Source: an uncultured Clostridium sp.
Lineage (GTDB): Bacteria > Bacillota > Clostridia > Peptostreptococcales > Peptostreptococcaceae
Length of the DNA: 63,235 nt
Direction of reading: 5' to 3'
Assembly (NCBI GenBank): GCA_945931665.1
Contig: CAMEPL010000003.1
Coordinates: forward strand, 1 to 63,235
Shown piece by piece: positions 18,162 through 27,990 of the stretch; the first letter of the stretch is position 1, and the number at the start of each line of letters is the position of its first letter. Under the pieces are notes generated by a model. The model had not been told where the DNA came from. It did no database searches and saw only the letters and a list, made by a program, of their open reading frames with translations. Made by a program: the position numbers and the translations under genes.

Positions 18162-21100
18162 ATGGAAGATGTTTTTGTATACCCTTTAAAAAACTCAAAT
18201 GAGTATAAGGAGATTATAAATACAATATGTAATAAAAAGGGATCATTACAGCTAAATGGTCTCTTAGATATGCAAAAGCCACATATAACTTATTCAATAT
18301 TTAAAGAACTAGCTAGGCCGACTTTGTTTATTGCAAACAGTGATTTGGAGGCAAAGAAGGTCTATAATGAACTTCGTTTTTATACTAAGGATAAGGTGGA
18401 GTACCTAGGTACTGATGAAATTTATTTTTATCATCTAGATGCAAAAGACAGAAGTGAAGAAGCAAAGAAATTAAGAGTACTATTAAAATTGGCTAAGAAG
18501 CAAAAAACAATTGTGGTTACATACGTAGATGCAATATTAAGAAAATATATACCTAAAAATGTTTTATTAGATAATATATATACTTATAAAATAGGAGATG
18601 TTATCAATTTAGAAGAATTGAGCCAAAATCTAGTTAGATTGGGATATGAAAGAGTATCAAGAATAGAGGGGCTAGGCCAATTTAGTATTAGAGGTGGAAT
18701 AATAGATGTATATTCGTTGGAATATACTAATCCTATTCGTATAGAGTTATTCGATGATGAAATCGATTCTATACGTACTTTTGATGTTTTCTCACAAAAA
18801 TCTATAGAAAAAATTAAGAAAGTAGTAATCACGCCATCAAGAGAATTTATCTATCCAGAAGATATAACATCTGCTGTTGAAAAGATAAAACTTGAGACAA
18901 ATAAGCATACAGACGATGATGTATTTGACAATATAGATAATATTTCTGAGAAGATATATTTCCAAGGCGTGGAGAATTATATAGATTATTTATATGAAGA
19001 GGTTAATAAAAGTTTATTTAGCTATTTACCAGATAATGCAATAGTAGTTATGAACGATATCTCTAGATTAAAAGAAAGATGCGAAAACTACTTAAATGAG
19101 TTTAACGATAATTATAATTTAAATCTTGAGAGAGGTTTAGCAATTAAAAATCAAGGAAATTTAATTTATTCGTATGAAGATTTACCATTCTTATTAGAGG
19201 ACAAAAACTTAATTATAAACTCTCTGTTACCAAAGCCAGTAAACGGGTTTTCAGTTACTAATATAATTAATTTTGAATCTAGAGAAATTCCTTCTTATAA
19301 TTCAAAGTTAGATGTATTAGTAGAGGATTTGAATAAACTTAGATATAACGGATATAAAGTTATACTAGCTGTAAACTCTACTGATAGATGTAAAAAGTTA
19401 CATAAGGACTTGTTTGATTTAGGTTTAGAAGTAGCAATATCAAAAAGTAGAAATATAGAACTAAAATCGTCACAAATAGTTATTATTCCAGCAAAGATTA
19501 GCAAAGGTTTTGAATATAAATCTATTAAATTCCAAGTAATAACCGATAGTGAAATAATAGGCGTAAATAAAAAAGTTTCTAAGAAATCTAAAAAGAAGAA
19601 AAGCAAAAATGGACAAAAAATTGAATCGTTTTTAGATTTAAAAATAGGAGACTATGTAGTTCATGAAAATAGTGGTATAGGTAGATACACGGGTATTGAA
19701 CAGATATTAGTTAATGGTGTTAAAAAAGACTACTTAAAGCTAATTTATCAAGGTGGAGATAATTTATATGTTCCTATAGATCAAATGGATAAGGTTCAAA
19801 AATATATAGGTGCAGATGCTCAAAAAGTTAAGTTAAATAAACTTGGAACAAATGAGTGGACTAAAGCAAAGGCAAAGGTTCAACGAGAAATAGAGGATAT
19901 GACTAAAGACTTAGTTGAACTTTATGCTAAAAGAGAAAATGTTAAAGGATATAAATTCTCTAAAGATACAGTTTGGCAAAAAGAGTTTGAGTCAATGTTT
20001 CCATATGAAGAAACTGAGGATCAACTAAAAGCAATTAAAGAAACTAAAAAAGATATGGAATCCTCAAAAGTAATGGATAGACTTGTTTGTGGGGATGTTG
20101 GATATGGCAAGACAGAAGTTGCTATAAGAGCTGCATTTAAAGCATGCATGGACCAGAAACAAGTTGCTATATTAGTTCCCACAACTATATTAGCTCAACA
20201 ACATTACAATACGTTTAGACAAAGATTTGAGAATTATCCAATTAGAGTAGAAGTTTTAAGTAGATTTAAAACAGCTAAACAACAAAGAGAAATAATAAAT
20301 GATGCTAGAAAAGGTTTGGTTGATATTCTTATAGGAACACATAGAATAATATCAGATGACATCAATCTACCTAATTTAGGATTAGTAGTAATAGATGAAG
20401 AACAAAGATTTGGTGTAAAACATAAAGAATCACTTAAAAAAATAAAAAATACAGTTGATGTACTCACATTATCAGCAACTCCTATTCCTAGAACACTACA
20501 CATGTCGTTAAGTGGAATAAGAGATATGAGTGTAATAGAAGAACCACCACAAGAGAGACATCCAGTTATAACTTATGTTGTAGAGGCAAAAGAAAGTATA
20601 ATCCAAGATGAAATAGAAAGAGAAATAGCGAGAGGCGGTCAAGTTTTCTTCGTTTATAATCGAGTGGAACATATTGAAGAAATGGCAAGTATGGTTCAAA
20701 AATTAGTACCGGATGCTAGAGTTGCGGTTGCACACGGAAGAATGACTTCAAAGTCACTTGAAAATATTATATTAGGATTTCTAAATAAGGAATACGATGT
20801 TTTAGTCTGTACAACGATAGTTGAAACAGGTATGGATATATCAAATGCAAATACAATGATTATATATGATGCAGACAAGATGGGACTTGCTCAGCTTTAT
20901 CAGTTAAGGGGTAGAGTTGGAAGGAGTTCTAGACAGGGTTATGCATATTTAATGTATGAAAAAGACAAAGTATTAAGTGAAATAGCAGAAAAAAGACTAA
21001 AAGCAATTAGGGAGTTTACAGAATTTGGTTCTGGGTTTAAAATAGCTATGAGGGACTTAGAAATAAGAGGTGCAGGAAATATACTAGGAGCACAGCAACA

Positions 21101-21557
21101 TGGACACATGGCCGTTATAGGTTATGATTTATATGTAAAAATGCTAAACGAGGCTATAAAGAAAGTTAAAGGTGAGATAATAGAAGAACCTATAGATGCC
21201 GAAATTAATTTAGCTGTAAATGCATATATTCCAAATTCTTATATTTCAGAAGAAATTGATAAAATTGAAATGTATAAGAAAATAGCATCTATAGAGAATA
21301 AAGATGATATGGAAGAAGTTAAAGAAGAATTAATAGACAGATTCTCTGATGTACCAAGATCAGTTCAGACTTTACTTTATATAGCATACATAAAATCCAT
21401 GTGTAAAAGATTAAAGATAGAGAAAGTCACTCAAAATAAAAATGAAATTAGTTTAGTACCTTTAACAAGATACAAAACTAAAGAAAAGGTTGGCTACAAG
21501 ATAGTAAATGAATTAGTCGATTTATTAGAAAAAATGTGTAAGCTAAACGAAAAATAA
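18162..21557 (+). CDS. mfd: Transcription-repair coupling factor
   Basis: 1131 residues, near the usual length. Mfd removes RNA polymerase stalled at lesions and recruits UvrA. The N-terminal UvrB-like region (about 1-350) contains GQFSIRGGIIDVYSLEYTNPIRIELFDDEID. The RNA polymerase interaction domain (about 480-560) has LKIGDYVVHENSGIGRYTG. The SF2 translocase follows: Walker A GDVGYGKTE, DEEQ box VVIDEEQRFGVKH, and the C-terminal motifs GRVGRSSRQGYAY and ILGAQQHG. The ATG is behind AAGGAGGGG. A basic Lys/Ser stretch (KKVSKKSKKKKSKNGQK) precedes the RID and is probably a linker. Confidence 0.97.
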   Translation: MEDVFVYPLKNSNEYKEIINTICNKKGSLQLNGLLDMQKPHITYSIFKELARPTLFIANSDLEAKKVYNELRFYTKDKVEYLGTDEIYFYHLDAKDRSEEAKKLRVLLKLAKKQKTIVVTYVDAILRKYIPKNVLLDNIYTYKIGDVINLEELSQNLVRLGYERVSRIEGLGQFSIRGGIIDVYSLEYTNPIRIELFDDEIDSIRTFDVFSQKSIEKIKKVVITPSREFIYPEDITSAVEKIKLETNKHTDDDVFDNIDNISEKIYFQGVENYIDYLYEEVNKSLFSYLPDNAIVVMNDISRLKERCENYLNEFNDNYNLNLERGLAIKNQGNLIYSYEDLPFLLEDKNLIINSLLPKPVNGFSVTNIINFESREIPSYNSKLDVLVEDLNKLRYNGYKVILAVNSTDRCKKLHKDLFDLGLEVAISKSRNIELKSSQIVIIPAKISKGFEYKSIKFQVITDSEIIGVNKKVSKKSKKKKSKNGQKIESFLDLKIGDYVVHENSGIGRYTGIEQILVNGVKKDYLKLIYQGGDNLYVPIDQMDKVQKYIGADAQKVKLNKLGTNEWTKAKAKVQREIEDMTKDLVELYAKRENVKGYKFSKDTVWQKEFESMFPYEETEDQLKAIKETKKDMESSKVMDRLVCGDVGYGKTEVAIRAAFKACMDQKQVAILVPTTILAQQHYNTFRQRFENYPIRVEVLSRFKTAKQQREIINDARKGLVDILIGTHRIISDDINLPNLGLVVIDEEQRFGVKHKESLKKIKNTVDVLTLSATPIPRTLHMSLSGIRDMSVIEEPPQERHPVITYVVEAKESIIQDEIEREIARGGQVFFVYNRVEHIEEMASMVQKLVPDARVAVAHGRMTSKSLENIILGFLNKEYDVLVCTTIVETGMDISNANTMIIYDADKMGLAQLYQLRGRVGRSSRQGYAYLMYEKDKVLSEIAEKRLKAIREFTEFGSGFKIAMRDLEIRGAGNILGAQQHGHMAVIGYDLYVKMLNEAIKKVKGEIIEEPIDAEINLAVNAYIPNSYISEEIDKIEMYKKIASIENKDDMEEVKEELIDRFSDVPRSVQTLLYIAYIKSMCKRLKIEKVTQNKNEISLVPLTRYKTKEKVGYKIVNELVDLLEKMCKLNEK

Positions 21558-21575
21558 TATGAAGAGGTGCATGAT

Positions 21576-22595
21576 ATGAAAAAAGTTATGGCGTTAGTAC
21601 TATCATTTGTTTTAGGGATAAGCATGATAGGGTGTTCTGACAAGGCAGTTGCAACAGTAAATGGTGAAAAAATACCTGCTAAATATTTTGAAACTTATGT
21701 TAACTGGACTAAGTTAGTATATGAATCTAATTACGGATATACATCTTCAGTTTGGGAAACTGAAATGGAAGATACAACAAATTCTAATAGCTCAGAAAAA
21801 GGTAAAGAAAAGCAAACTTATTGGGATGCTTTTAAATCAGAGATTCTTGTGTCTATGGAGCAATCAGAAGTGATATACCAAAAAGCTAAAGAAGTTAAGG
21901 TAACTCCATCGGATAAAGAAGTTCAAAAAGAAGTAGACACTTTTAATGAAACTGTAAACAGTAATGATTCGACAAAAGAACAAGCTAAAAAAGCTGGTAT
22001 AAATGATGAATTCTTAAAATATATCTTAACTAGAGAATTATCATACAGTGCTTATAGAGAGTATTTCAATAAAAATACAAAAGTAGATGAAGATACTTTA
22101 AAGAAAGAATATGAAAAAAATAAAGAGTCATATGATACTGTAACTGCATCTCATATATTAATATCTACTATAGATGAGAAAGGAAATGAGTTATCTGAAA
22201 AAGATAAGGCTGCAGCTAAAGAAAAAGCTGAAGAAGTTCTTCAAAAAGCTAAATCAGGTGAGGATTTTGCTAAATTAGCTAAAAAATATTCAGATGATAC
22301 TTCAAATGCTTCATCAGGTGGTGATTTAGGTGATTTTACTGCTGGAGAGATGGTAGAAGAATTTAGTAAAGCTGCATTTGCATTAGATAAAAATGAGATT
22401 TCAGACATAGTTGAAACTCAATATGGGTATCATATAATAAAGGTAACAGATAAAGCTAATACATTTAAGAAAACAAAAGATCGTGTTAAAAGTGCAGTTT
22501 TAGCTGAAGAATTTAATGAACAAGTTACAAAATTATTCAAAGATGCAAAAATAGAAGAAAAAGACGATGTAGTAAAATCTATTTCATATAAATAG
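21576..22595 (+). CDS. prsA: PrsA-type peptidyl-prolyl isomerase lipoprotein
   Basis: 339 residues from the ATG at 21576; a GTG nine bases earlier lies inside the GAGGTG ribosome binding site. The N-terminus is a lipoprotein signal (LVLSFVLGISMIGC, Cys at about 20), so the protein sits on the outer face of the membrane. A SurA-like N-terminal region is followed by a parvulin domain at about 190-285 (TASHILIST, LAKKYSDD, GGDLGDF, QYGYHIIKV). It assists folding of exported proteins. It is nine codons' distance or less downstream of mfd and ends in a strong terminator. Confidence 0.93.
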   Translation: MKKVMALVLSFVLGISMIGCSDKAVATVNGEKIPAKYFETYVNWTKLVYESNYGYTSSVWETEMEDTTNSNSSEKGKEKQTYWDAFKSEILVSMEQSEVIYQKAKEVKVTPSDKEVQKEVDTFNETVNSNDSTKEQAKKAGINDEFLKYILTRELSYSAYREYFNKNTKVDEDTLKKEYEKNKESYDTVTASHILISTIDEKGNELSEKDKAAAKEKAEEVLQKAKSGEDFAKLAKKYSDDTSNASSGGDLGDFTAGEMVEEFSKAAFALDKNEISDIVETQYGYHIIKVTDKANTFKKTKDRVKSAVLAEEFNEQVTKLFKDAKIEEKDDVVKSISYK

Positions 22596-22625
22596 TAATT
22601 ATAAAAATGTAATAAAATAAATTGG

Positions 22626-22660
22626 GGGAATAAATTGAAAAATTTATTCCCTTTATTTTT
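22626..22660 (+). terminator. prsA terminator
   Basis: GGGAATAAATT (22626-22636), loop GAAA, AATTTATTCCC (22641-22651): perfect 11-bp stem with a tetraloop, followed by T-rich sequence. Confidence 0.9.
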
Positions 22661-22815
22661 CCAAAAAACAATAAAAATATAGTAAAAAATGGATATTATC
22701 TTAAAAAATAAGGGCATATGCTAAAAATATAGTGTAAAAATTTATCGAATTTAAGCGAAAATAAAAAATGCGTAAAATTTTAAAATTATAAATATAATTT
22801 AAATACAAAAAATTT

Positions 22816-22845
22816 TTGACAAAAAATAAATAATTATTATATAAT
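22816..22845 (+). promoter_or_regulatory. Sigma-A-like promoter upstream of spoVT
   Basis: TTGACA (22816-22821), an 18-base spacer and TATAAT (22840-22845) are both perfect hexamers, 75 bp before the spoVT start. Confidence 0.7.
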
Positions 22846-22920
22846 TGTAACCGAAATTTGTATATTTTTCTTTTCAATGGCAAAAATACAATAAAAGAAA
22901 TTAATGGAGGATTATCATAA

Positions 22921-23460
22921 ATGAGAGCGACAGGTATAGTTAGAAGAATAGATGACTTAGGAAGAGTTGTTATTCCAAAAGAAATAAGAAAAACTTTAAG
23001 AATAAGAGAAGGAGATCCATTAGAAATATTCACAGCTAAAGATGGAGAAGTTATATTAAAAAAATATTCTCCAATAGGAGAATTAAATGAATTCTCACAA
23101 GAATATGCTGAAACATTAGGTGAAACATTAGGATACGGAGTTGTTATAACAGATTTAGACTCTATAATATCTGTATCAAAATTACCTAAAAAAGATTACA
23201 AAGAAAAAAGTATAAGTAAAGAATTAGAACAATTAATAGAAAATAGAGAAACAAAAGAAATAAAAGACGAGAATAAAATACCTCTATACAAAGAAGATAG
23301 CAATTCATATAGTGAACAAATGATAATGCCTATAATAAGCGTATCTGGGGACTGTATAGGAAGTATAGTTATAGTTGCTAAAGAAAACGAGAAGTTACAA
23401 GAAGGAATAGACAAAATCCTTAAAGTAGCATGTAGTTTCTTAGGAAAGCAAGTTCAATAA
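22921..23460 (+). CDS. spoVT: Stage V sporulation regulator SpoVT
   Basis: 179 residues, the same length class as Bacillus SpoVT. The N-terminal swapped-hairpin AbrB DNA-binding domain (MRATGIVRRIDDLGRVVIP, about 1-52) is nearly identical to the family consensus. A GAF-like C-terminal domain follows (about 56-179), which separates it from plain AbrB. In Bacillus it modulates forespore sigma-G genes and late spore development. The ATG is behind AATGGAGGA. It is followed by a terminator and by spoVB. Confidence 0.95.
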   Translation: MRATGIVRRIDDLGRVVIPKEIRKTLRIREGDPLEIFTAKDGEVILKKYSPIGELNEFSQEYAETLGETLGYGVVITDLDSIISVSKLPKKDYKEKSISKELEQLIENRETKEIKDENKIPLYKEDSNSYSEQMIMPIISVSGDCIGSIVIVAKENEKLQEGIDKILKVACSFLGKQVQ

Positions 23461-23469
23461 TTTATTAAG

Positions 23470-23498
23470 AGACCCTTTTTATAGGGTCTTTAATTTTT
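23470..23498 (+). terminator. spoVT terminator
   Basis: AGACCCT (23470-23476) pairs with AGGGTCT (23483-23489), followed by a T-rich tract. Confidence 0.8.
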
Positions 23499-23726
23499 AG
23501 ATATTCTGAAACAATTTATAAACAAAATCTTAAGACATTATTAAAAATGTGGAAAATATTGAATAAATCATTAGAAGTGTGATATATTAAAATTTGTTAC
23601 AAATGTTTATATACAAAGAATCGGAGTTTGTATATGCACAGTTTTTATATTTTAAAATGAAATGATATTATTTGAGATTTGAATGAATATAATTTCATAT
23701 GTTTAATAAAATGGAGGTCATGTGTC

Positions 23727-25343
23727 ATGGATAACAACAAAAATAAAGACTCCTTTTTAAAGGGAGCACTTATACTTGGTGCAGCAGGTGTTGTTGTTAA
23801 GATAATGGGAGCATTCTTTAGGATACCACTTGGTAACTTAATCGGATCTACAGGTATGGGATATTACCAAGCTGTATACCCTGTTTATACATTATTTTTA
23901 ACATTAGCAACAGCTGGGTTTCCGACTGCCTTAGCTAAATTGGTTTCAGAGAAAAGGGCAATTGGTGATTATGGCGGTGCTGCTAAGACATTCAGAGTGG
24001 CATCAACTGTATTATTCCTTACAGGTCTTGTTTCATTCTGTATATTCTATTTTGGGGCTGACTTTATAGTTAACGGTATAATGAAAAATGAAGGTGCATT
24101 AGCGAGTATGAAAGCAATAGCACCAGCACTTTTATTCGTACCACTAATGTCTTCATTCAGAGGGTATTTCCAAGGTAGAAGAGAAATGAGTAAAATAGCT
24201 ATTTCTCAAATGGTAGAACAGTTCTTCAGAGTTGTTTTAGGTATAGCAATCGCTTATTACTTAATGGTTAGTTTTGGACCAGAACAAGGGGCTGCTGGTG
24301 GTGTATTAGGAGCTGCAATAGGTGGATTTGCATCAATAGTATTTTTAATTTTAGCATACTTAAAAACTTCAAAAGAACGTCGTGCTGAACTTGAACTAAG
24401 TAAGAATTTTAGGGTTGAAAGCACAAAGACAGTATTAAAAAGAATTTTATATGTTGCAGTACCAATAACTATAGGGGCTTGTGTTATGCCTTTAGTTAAT
24501 ATGGTAGATAGTATAGTTGTAGTAAGAAGACTTCAAGAGACTGGGTTTGATGTTGAAACAGCAAACTCTTTATTAGGACAGTTAACAGGTATGGCTATGG
24601 CAACAGTTAACTTACCAGTATTTATAGATCAAGCTATAGGTATGAGTTTAGTTCCATCTATATCAGAAGCTTATGCTTTAAATCAACGTGGAAGAGTTAA
24701 AAAAGAAGCTAGAAACGGAATTAAATTAATACTAATCATAGTATTACCATGTGCTTTTGGATTAGCTGCTTTATCTACTCCAATAATGAGCTTATTATAT
24801 CCAAGTGAAACAGGGGCAATAGGAAACATGTTATTTGCATGTGCACCTTCTGCTATATTCTTAGGATTAATATATGCGCAAAATGGTATACTTCAAGGTA
24901 TGGGTAAACCAATGATACCAGTTATCGCATTAGCAATAGGTATGGTATTTAAAGTAATATTAAGTTACACATTAACAGGAATTCCTTCTATAAATATATT
25001 TGGTTCAGCTATAGGGACTTTAACAGCATATGCAGTTGCATCGTTAATAGAGTTTTTATACATAAAGAAACACTTAAACATGAAATTCTCGAAAAAAGAA
25101 TTTTTAATAAAACCATTATTAACAGTAATAACTATGTTTGTTGTTGTTAAGATTAGTTATGCATTAGCATTCAAAGTATTAGCTAGTAATACACTTTCAA
25201 CTTTAATCTCAATTATGATAGGTGGAATAGTATATGTTATAGTATTACTTGCTATTGGTGGTATGAGAAAAGAAGAAATACTACTAATGCCAAAAGGTGA
25301 AAAAATATATAGAATGTTAAAAAAATTAAAGTTAATGAATTAG
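23727..25343 (+). CDS. spoVB: SpoVB/MurJ-like MVF flippase (stage V sporulation protein B)
   Basis: 538 residues from the ATG at 23727, which follows TGGAGG by nine bases; an in-frame TTG 48 bp upstream has no ribosome binding site. The protein is a polytopic membrane protein with about 14 segments of the MOP/MVF superfamily, starting FLKGALILGAAGVVVKIMGA, with RIPLGNLIGSTGMGYYQ and FRGYFQGRREM. Such proteins flip lipid-linked wall or polysaccharide precursors; SpoVB acts in spore cortex synthesis in Bacillus. Its place between spoVT and mazG is conserved. Confidence 0.92.
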   Translation: MDNNKNKDSFLKGALILGAAGVVVKIMGAFFRIPLGNLIGSTGMGYYQAVYPVYTLFLTLATAGFPTALAKLVSEKRAIGDYGGAAKTFRVASTVLFLTGLVSFCIFYFGADFIVNGIMKNEGALASMKAIAPALLFVPLMSSFRGYFQGRREMSKIAISQMVEQFFRVVLGIAIAYYLMVSFGPEQGAAGGVLGAAIGGFASIVFLILAYLKTSKERRAELELSKNFRVESTKTVLKRILYVAVPITIGACVMPLVNMVDSIVVVRRLQETGFDVETANSLLGQLTGMAMATVNLPVFIDQAIGMSLVPSISEAYALNQRGRVKKEARNGIKLILIIVLPCAFGLAALSTPIMSLLYPSETGAIGNMLFACAPSAIFLGLIYAQNGILQGMGKPMIPVIALAIGMVFKVILSYTLTGIPSINIFGSAIGTLTAYAVASLIEFLYIKKHLNMKFSKKEFLIKPLLTVITMFVVVKISYALAFKVLASNTLSTLISIMIGGIVYVIVLLAIGGMRKEEILLMPKGEKIYRMLKKLKLMN

Positions 25344-25419
25344 AATAGGAATAGATATTGAGATAAAGACAATAATTATAATGATATTGTTTTAAAGTGT
25401 AGTCATTAGGAGTGGTAAT

Positions 25420-26868
25420 ATGGGTAAAATATCAATTGTAGGTTTAGGGCCTGGAGATTATTCTCTAATAAGCCAAGGAGCTCTAGAGTTATTACAATCA
25501 TCTGATAGAATTTTTCTGAGAACAGAAAAGCATCCAACTGTGGATCAATTAAAACAACAAATAAATTATACAAGTTTAGATTATTTCTATGAAAAAGAAG
25601 AAAACTTTGAAAATGTATATTTTCATATATCTGAATTCATAATAGAAGAATCTAAAAAAGGGGATTTAGTGTATGCAGTTCCTGGTCATCCAAGGGTCGC
25701 AGAAAAGACTGTAGGAATAATAGAAGACTTAGCTAGACAAAATAACATAGAAGTAGATGTAGTTGCTTCTATGAGCTTTGTAGACGCTATGTTTAACTAT
25801 TTAGCTGTAGATCCAGCAGATGGATTTAGATTAATAGATGCTTTTGAACTTGAAAATTCACCTATTGATCCAAGAACTAATACAATTATTACACAAGTAT
25901 ATGATGAGTTTATTGCATCAAACGTAAAAATTAAGCTTATGGATTATTATGACGATGAGCAAGAAGTATATATAGTAAATGGAGCTGGAATTAAGGGGAA
26001 AGAACAAAAAGTTTCAGTTAAATTATATGAAATTGACAGACATAGAGATTTATTTAACTATTTAACTAGTTTATATATACCAAAGTCTTCAAAGAAAATG
26101 TATAACACTGTATATGATTTGCAATCAGTTATGAAAGTTTTAAGAAGTCCTGAGGGCTGTGAATGGGATAAAAAACAGACTCATGAAACATTAAAAAAAT
26201 CTTTAATTGAAGAAGCTTATGAAGTAAATCAAGCAATAGATAACGACGATATAGACGAGCTTATAGAAGAGCTTGGAGATGTATTATTACAAGTAATATT
26301 CCACTGTCAAATAGGGGAAGAAGATGGATACTTCAACTTAGGAGACGTTACAAGTGCAATATGCAAGAAATTAATACATAGACATCCGCATGTTTTCAAA
26401 GATCAAGATATTGATATGGATGAGTTTGATAAAACATGGGAAGACCTTAAGAGGGAAGAAAAAGGTGAAACAACTGTTACAGAAGGATTGGAAAGAATTC
26501 CTGCGTATTTACCAGCATTAATGAAGGCACACAAGATTCAAAAAAAGGCTGCCTTAGTCGGATTTGACTGGGAAGATATCGAAGATGTACACAAAAAAGT
26601 TAAGGAAGAATATAAAGAACTACTTGACGAATGTAAATCTGGGAATATAAAATACATAAAGGAAGAGTTGGGAGACTTATTATTTTCAATAGTAAATTTA
26701 GCGAGATTTTTAAAGGTAGATCCAGAGGAAGCACTAAACCTTACAAATGACAAATTCATTAAAAGATTTGACTTTGTAGAGCAGGGTGCTATAAAATTAA
26801 ACAAGAGACTGGAAGATATGACATTAGAAGAAATGGACGAACTTTGGGAAAAGGCTAAATTTCAATAA
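25420..26868 (+). CDS. mazG: MazG-type NTP pyrophosphohydrolase fused to a tetrapyrrole methylase domain (YabN)
   Basis: 482 residues. The N-terminal 220 residues form a SAM-dependent tetrapyrrole (corrin/porphyrin) methylase-like domain (ISIVGLGPGDYSL, YAVPGHPRVAEKT). The C-terminal half holds tandem MazG domains with EEAYEVNQAID and ELGDVLLQVIFH as metal-binding helices, and a second set EEYKELL and EELGDLLFSIVN. MazG removes abnormal nucleotides and lowers ppGpp-linked stress in some bacteria; the role of the methylase half is unknown. This fusion is the standard Firmicutes YabN form. The ATG is behind TAGGAGTGG. Confidence 0.94.
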   Translation: MGKISIVGLGPGDYSLISQGALELLQSSDRIFLRTEKHPTVDQLKQQINYTSLDYFYEKEENFENVYFHISEFIIEESKKGDLVYAVPGHPRVAEKTVGIIEDLARQNNIEVDVVASMSFVDAMFNYLAVDPADGFRLIDAFELENSPIDPRTNTIITQVYDEFIASNVKIKLMDYYDDEQEVYIVNGAGIKGKEQKVSVKLYEIDRHRDLFNYLTSLYIPKSSKKMYNTVYDLQSVMKVLRSPEGCEWDKKQTHETLKKSLIEEAYEVNQAIDNDDIDELIEELGDVLLQVIFHCQIGEEDGYFNLGDVTSAICKKLIHRHPHVFKDQDIDMDEFDKTWEDLKREEKGETTVTEGLERIPAYLPALMKAHKIQKKAALVGFDWEDIEDVHKKVKEEYKELLDECKSGNIKYIKEELGDLLFSIVNLARFLKVDPEEALNLTNDKFIKRFDFVEQGAIKLNKRLEDMTLEEMDELWEKAKFQ

Positions 26869-26949
26869 ATTTTAGAAGGAAATTTCTAGTGCGTATAGAA
26901 CTAAGAATTAATAAGTTTTATATGAGAAACAATTTAGGAGGTAAATATT

Positions 26950-27231
26950 GTGAATAAAGCTGAATTAGTATCAAGAATGGCAGAAAAAAGTGAATTAACA
27001 AAGAAAGAAGCTGAAATGGCATTAAACGCTTTAATGGAATCAATCCAAGAAGCATTAGTATCAGGAGATAAAGTTCAATTAGTAGGATTTGGGACTTTCG
27101 AAACTAGAGAAAGAGCTGCAAGAAAAGGTAGAAACCCAAGAAACCCACAACAAGAAATAGATATACCAGCTTCAAAAGCTCCAGTATTCAAAGCTGGAAA
27201 ATCTCTTAAAGAAGCAATAAACGAAGCATAA
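26950..27231 (+). CDS. hup: DNA-binding protein HU
   Basis: 93 residues from a GTG start behind TTAGGAGGT. It is a histone-like dimeric nucleoid protein. The sequence matches HU end to end: MNKAELVSRMAEKSELTKKE, the beta-arm region FGTFETRERAARKGRNP with the conserved N-P-R/Q-E context, and APVFKAGKSLKEAIN. It ends in a strong terminator and lies downstream of mazG, as in Bacillus hbs-adjacent and clostridial gene orders. Confidence 0.97.
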   Translation: MNKAELVSRMAEKSELTKKEAEMALNALMESIQEALVSGDKVQLVGFGTFETRERAARKGRNPRNPQQEIDIPASKAPVFKAGKSLKEAINEA

Positions 27232-27326
27232 TATAAAATTTAGGTATTTAAAAATCTAAACATTAATAATACAGTATAGTAATTTTTAATAATTACTTTG
27301 CAAGAGATGAATAATATTTTTAAGAT

Positions 27327-27365
27327 AAAAAGAACTAAGTAATTATAATGCTTAGTTCTTTTTTG
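27327..27365 (+). terminator. hup terminator
   Basis: AAAAGAACTAAG (27327-27338) pairs with CTTAGTTCTTTT (27351-27362) and runs into T residues. Confidence 0.9.
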
Positions 27366-27435
27366 TCTTATAACAGGAAATTTAGACAGTTATTAATACC
27401 AAAAAATTTTATATATAATTATAGGAGGAAATTTC

Positions 27436-27678
27436 ATGAGATTAGACAAATACTTAAAAGTTTCAAGAATTATTAAACGAAGAACCGTAGCAAAAGATGC
27501 ATGTGATAAAGGAATTGTTACAATAAACGGTAAGGTTGCAAAATCATCTTCAGAAGTAAAAATTGGTGATGTATTAGAAATAACTTTTGGGGAGAAAAAA
27601 ATGAAGTTTAAAATAAATGAGATAAAAGAGCACGTTTTAAAAGCGGATGCAAAGGAAATGTATGAAATAGTAGAATAA
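27436..27678 (+). CDS. rqcP: Ribosome quality control S4-domain protein RqcP (YabO)
   Basis: 80 residues made of a single S4 RNA-binding domain (MRLDKYLKVSRIIKRRTVAKDACDKG is its start, KVGDVLEI-like strand later). It is the YabO/RqcP protein that, with RqcH, drives poly-alanine tailing of stalled nascent chains on 50S subunits; it is related to Hsp15. The ATG lies behind ATAGGAGGAAA. Its place just before yabP-yabQ-divIC is the same as in Bacillus. No residue that I would expect is missing. Confidence 0.92.
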   Translation: MRLDKYLKVSRIIKRRTVAKDACDKGIVTINGKVAKSSSEVKIGDVLEITFGEKKMKFKINEIKEHVLKADAKEMYEIVE

Positions 27679-27689
27679 TATTAAAAAAT

Positions 27690-27728
27690 CCTCAGTATAT
27701 TTATATTAATATATAAATAAATTTGAGG
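27690..27728 (+). promoter_or_regulatory. Hairpin covering the yabP ribosome binding site
   Basis: CCTCA (27690-27694) can pair with TGAGG (27724-27728), which is the core of the yabP Shine-Dalgarno sequence GAGGTG. Inside, TATTTATA (27698-27705) pairs with TATAAATA (27712-27719). It could reduce translation of yabP or protect the mRNA; it lacks a T-tail so it is not an ordinary terminator. Confidence 0.4.
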
Positions 27729-27735
27729 TGATAAA

Positions 27736-27990
27736 GTGGAACATAGTATAAGTTTAAAAGGTAGATCGGATTTGTTGATATCTGGAGTAGAACATATATA
27801 TTCTTTTAGCGACAAAAGGGTAGAGATACAGACTTGTGAAGGTAAAATGGTTATAGATGGAGAGGCCTTAGATATGAATAAGTTAAATCTTGAAGAAAAT
27901 ATAATAAGTGTTCAAGGGACTATAAATTCCATCGTATACTCTAAATCTAAGAATCCAGAAGAAAGTTTCTTCAAAAAGGTATTTAAATAG
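27736..27990 (+). CDS. yabP: Spore protein YabP
   Basis: 84 residues from a GTG start behind TTGAGGTGA. It matches YabP (EHSISLKGRSDLLISGVEHIYSF, then a short beta-rich domain). YabP is required for sporulation in Bacillus and is related to the YqfC family of spore proteins; its biochemical role is unknown. The stop codon is directly followed by the ATG of yabQ, so the two are co-translated. Confidence 0.92.
   Translation: MEHSISLKGRSDLLISGVEHIYSFSDKRVEIQTCEGKMVIDGEALDMNKLNLEENIISVQGTINSIVYSKSKNPEESFFKKVFK

Larger units (their letters stand above)
22596..22920. other. 325-bp gap between prsA and spoVT
   Basis: It contains the prsA terminator (22626-22660) and a strong housekeeping-type promoter (22816-22845). 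The rest is AT-rich without an ORF. Confidence 0.6.
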
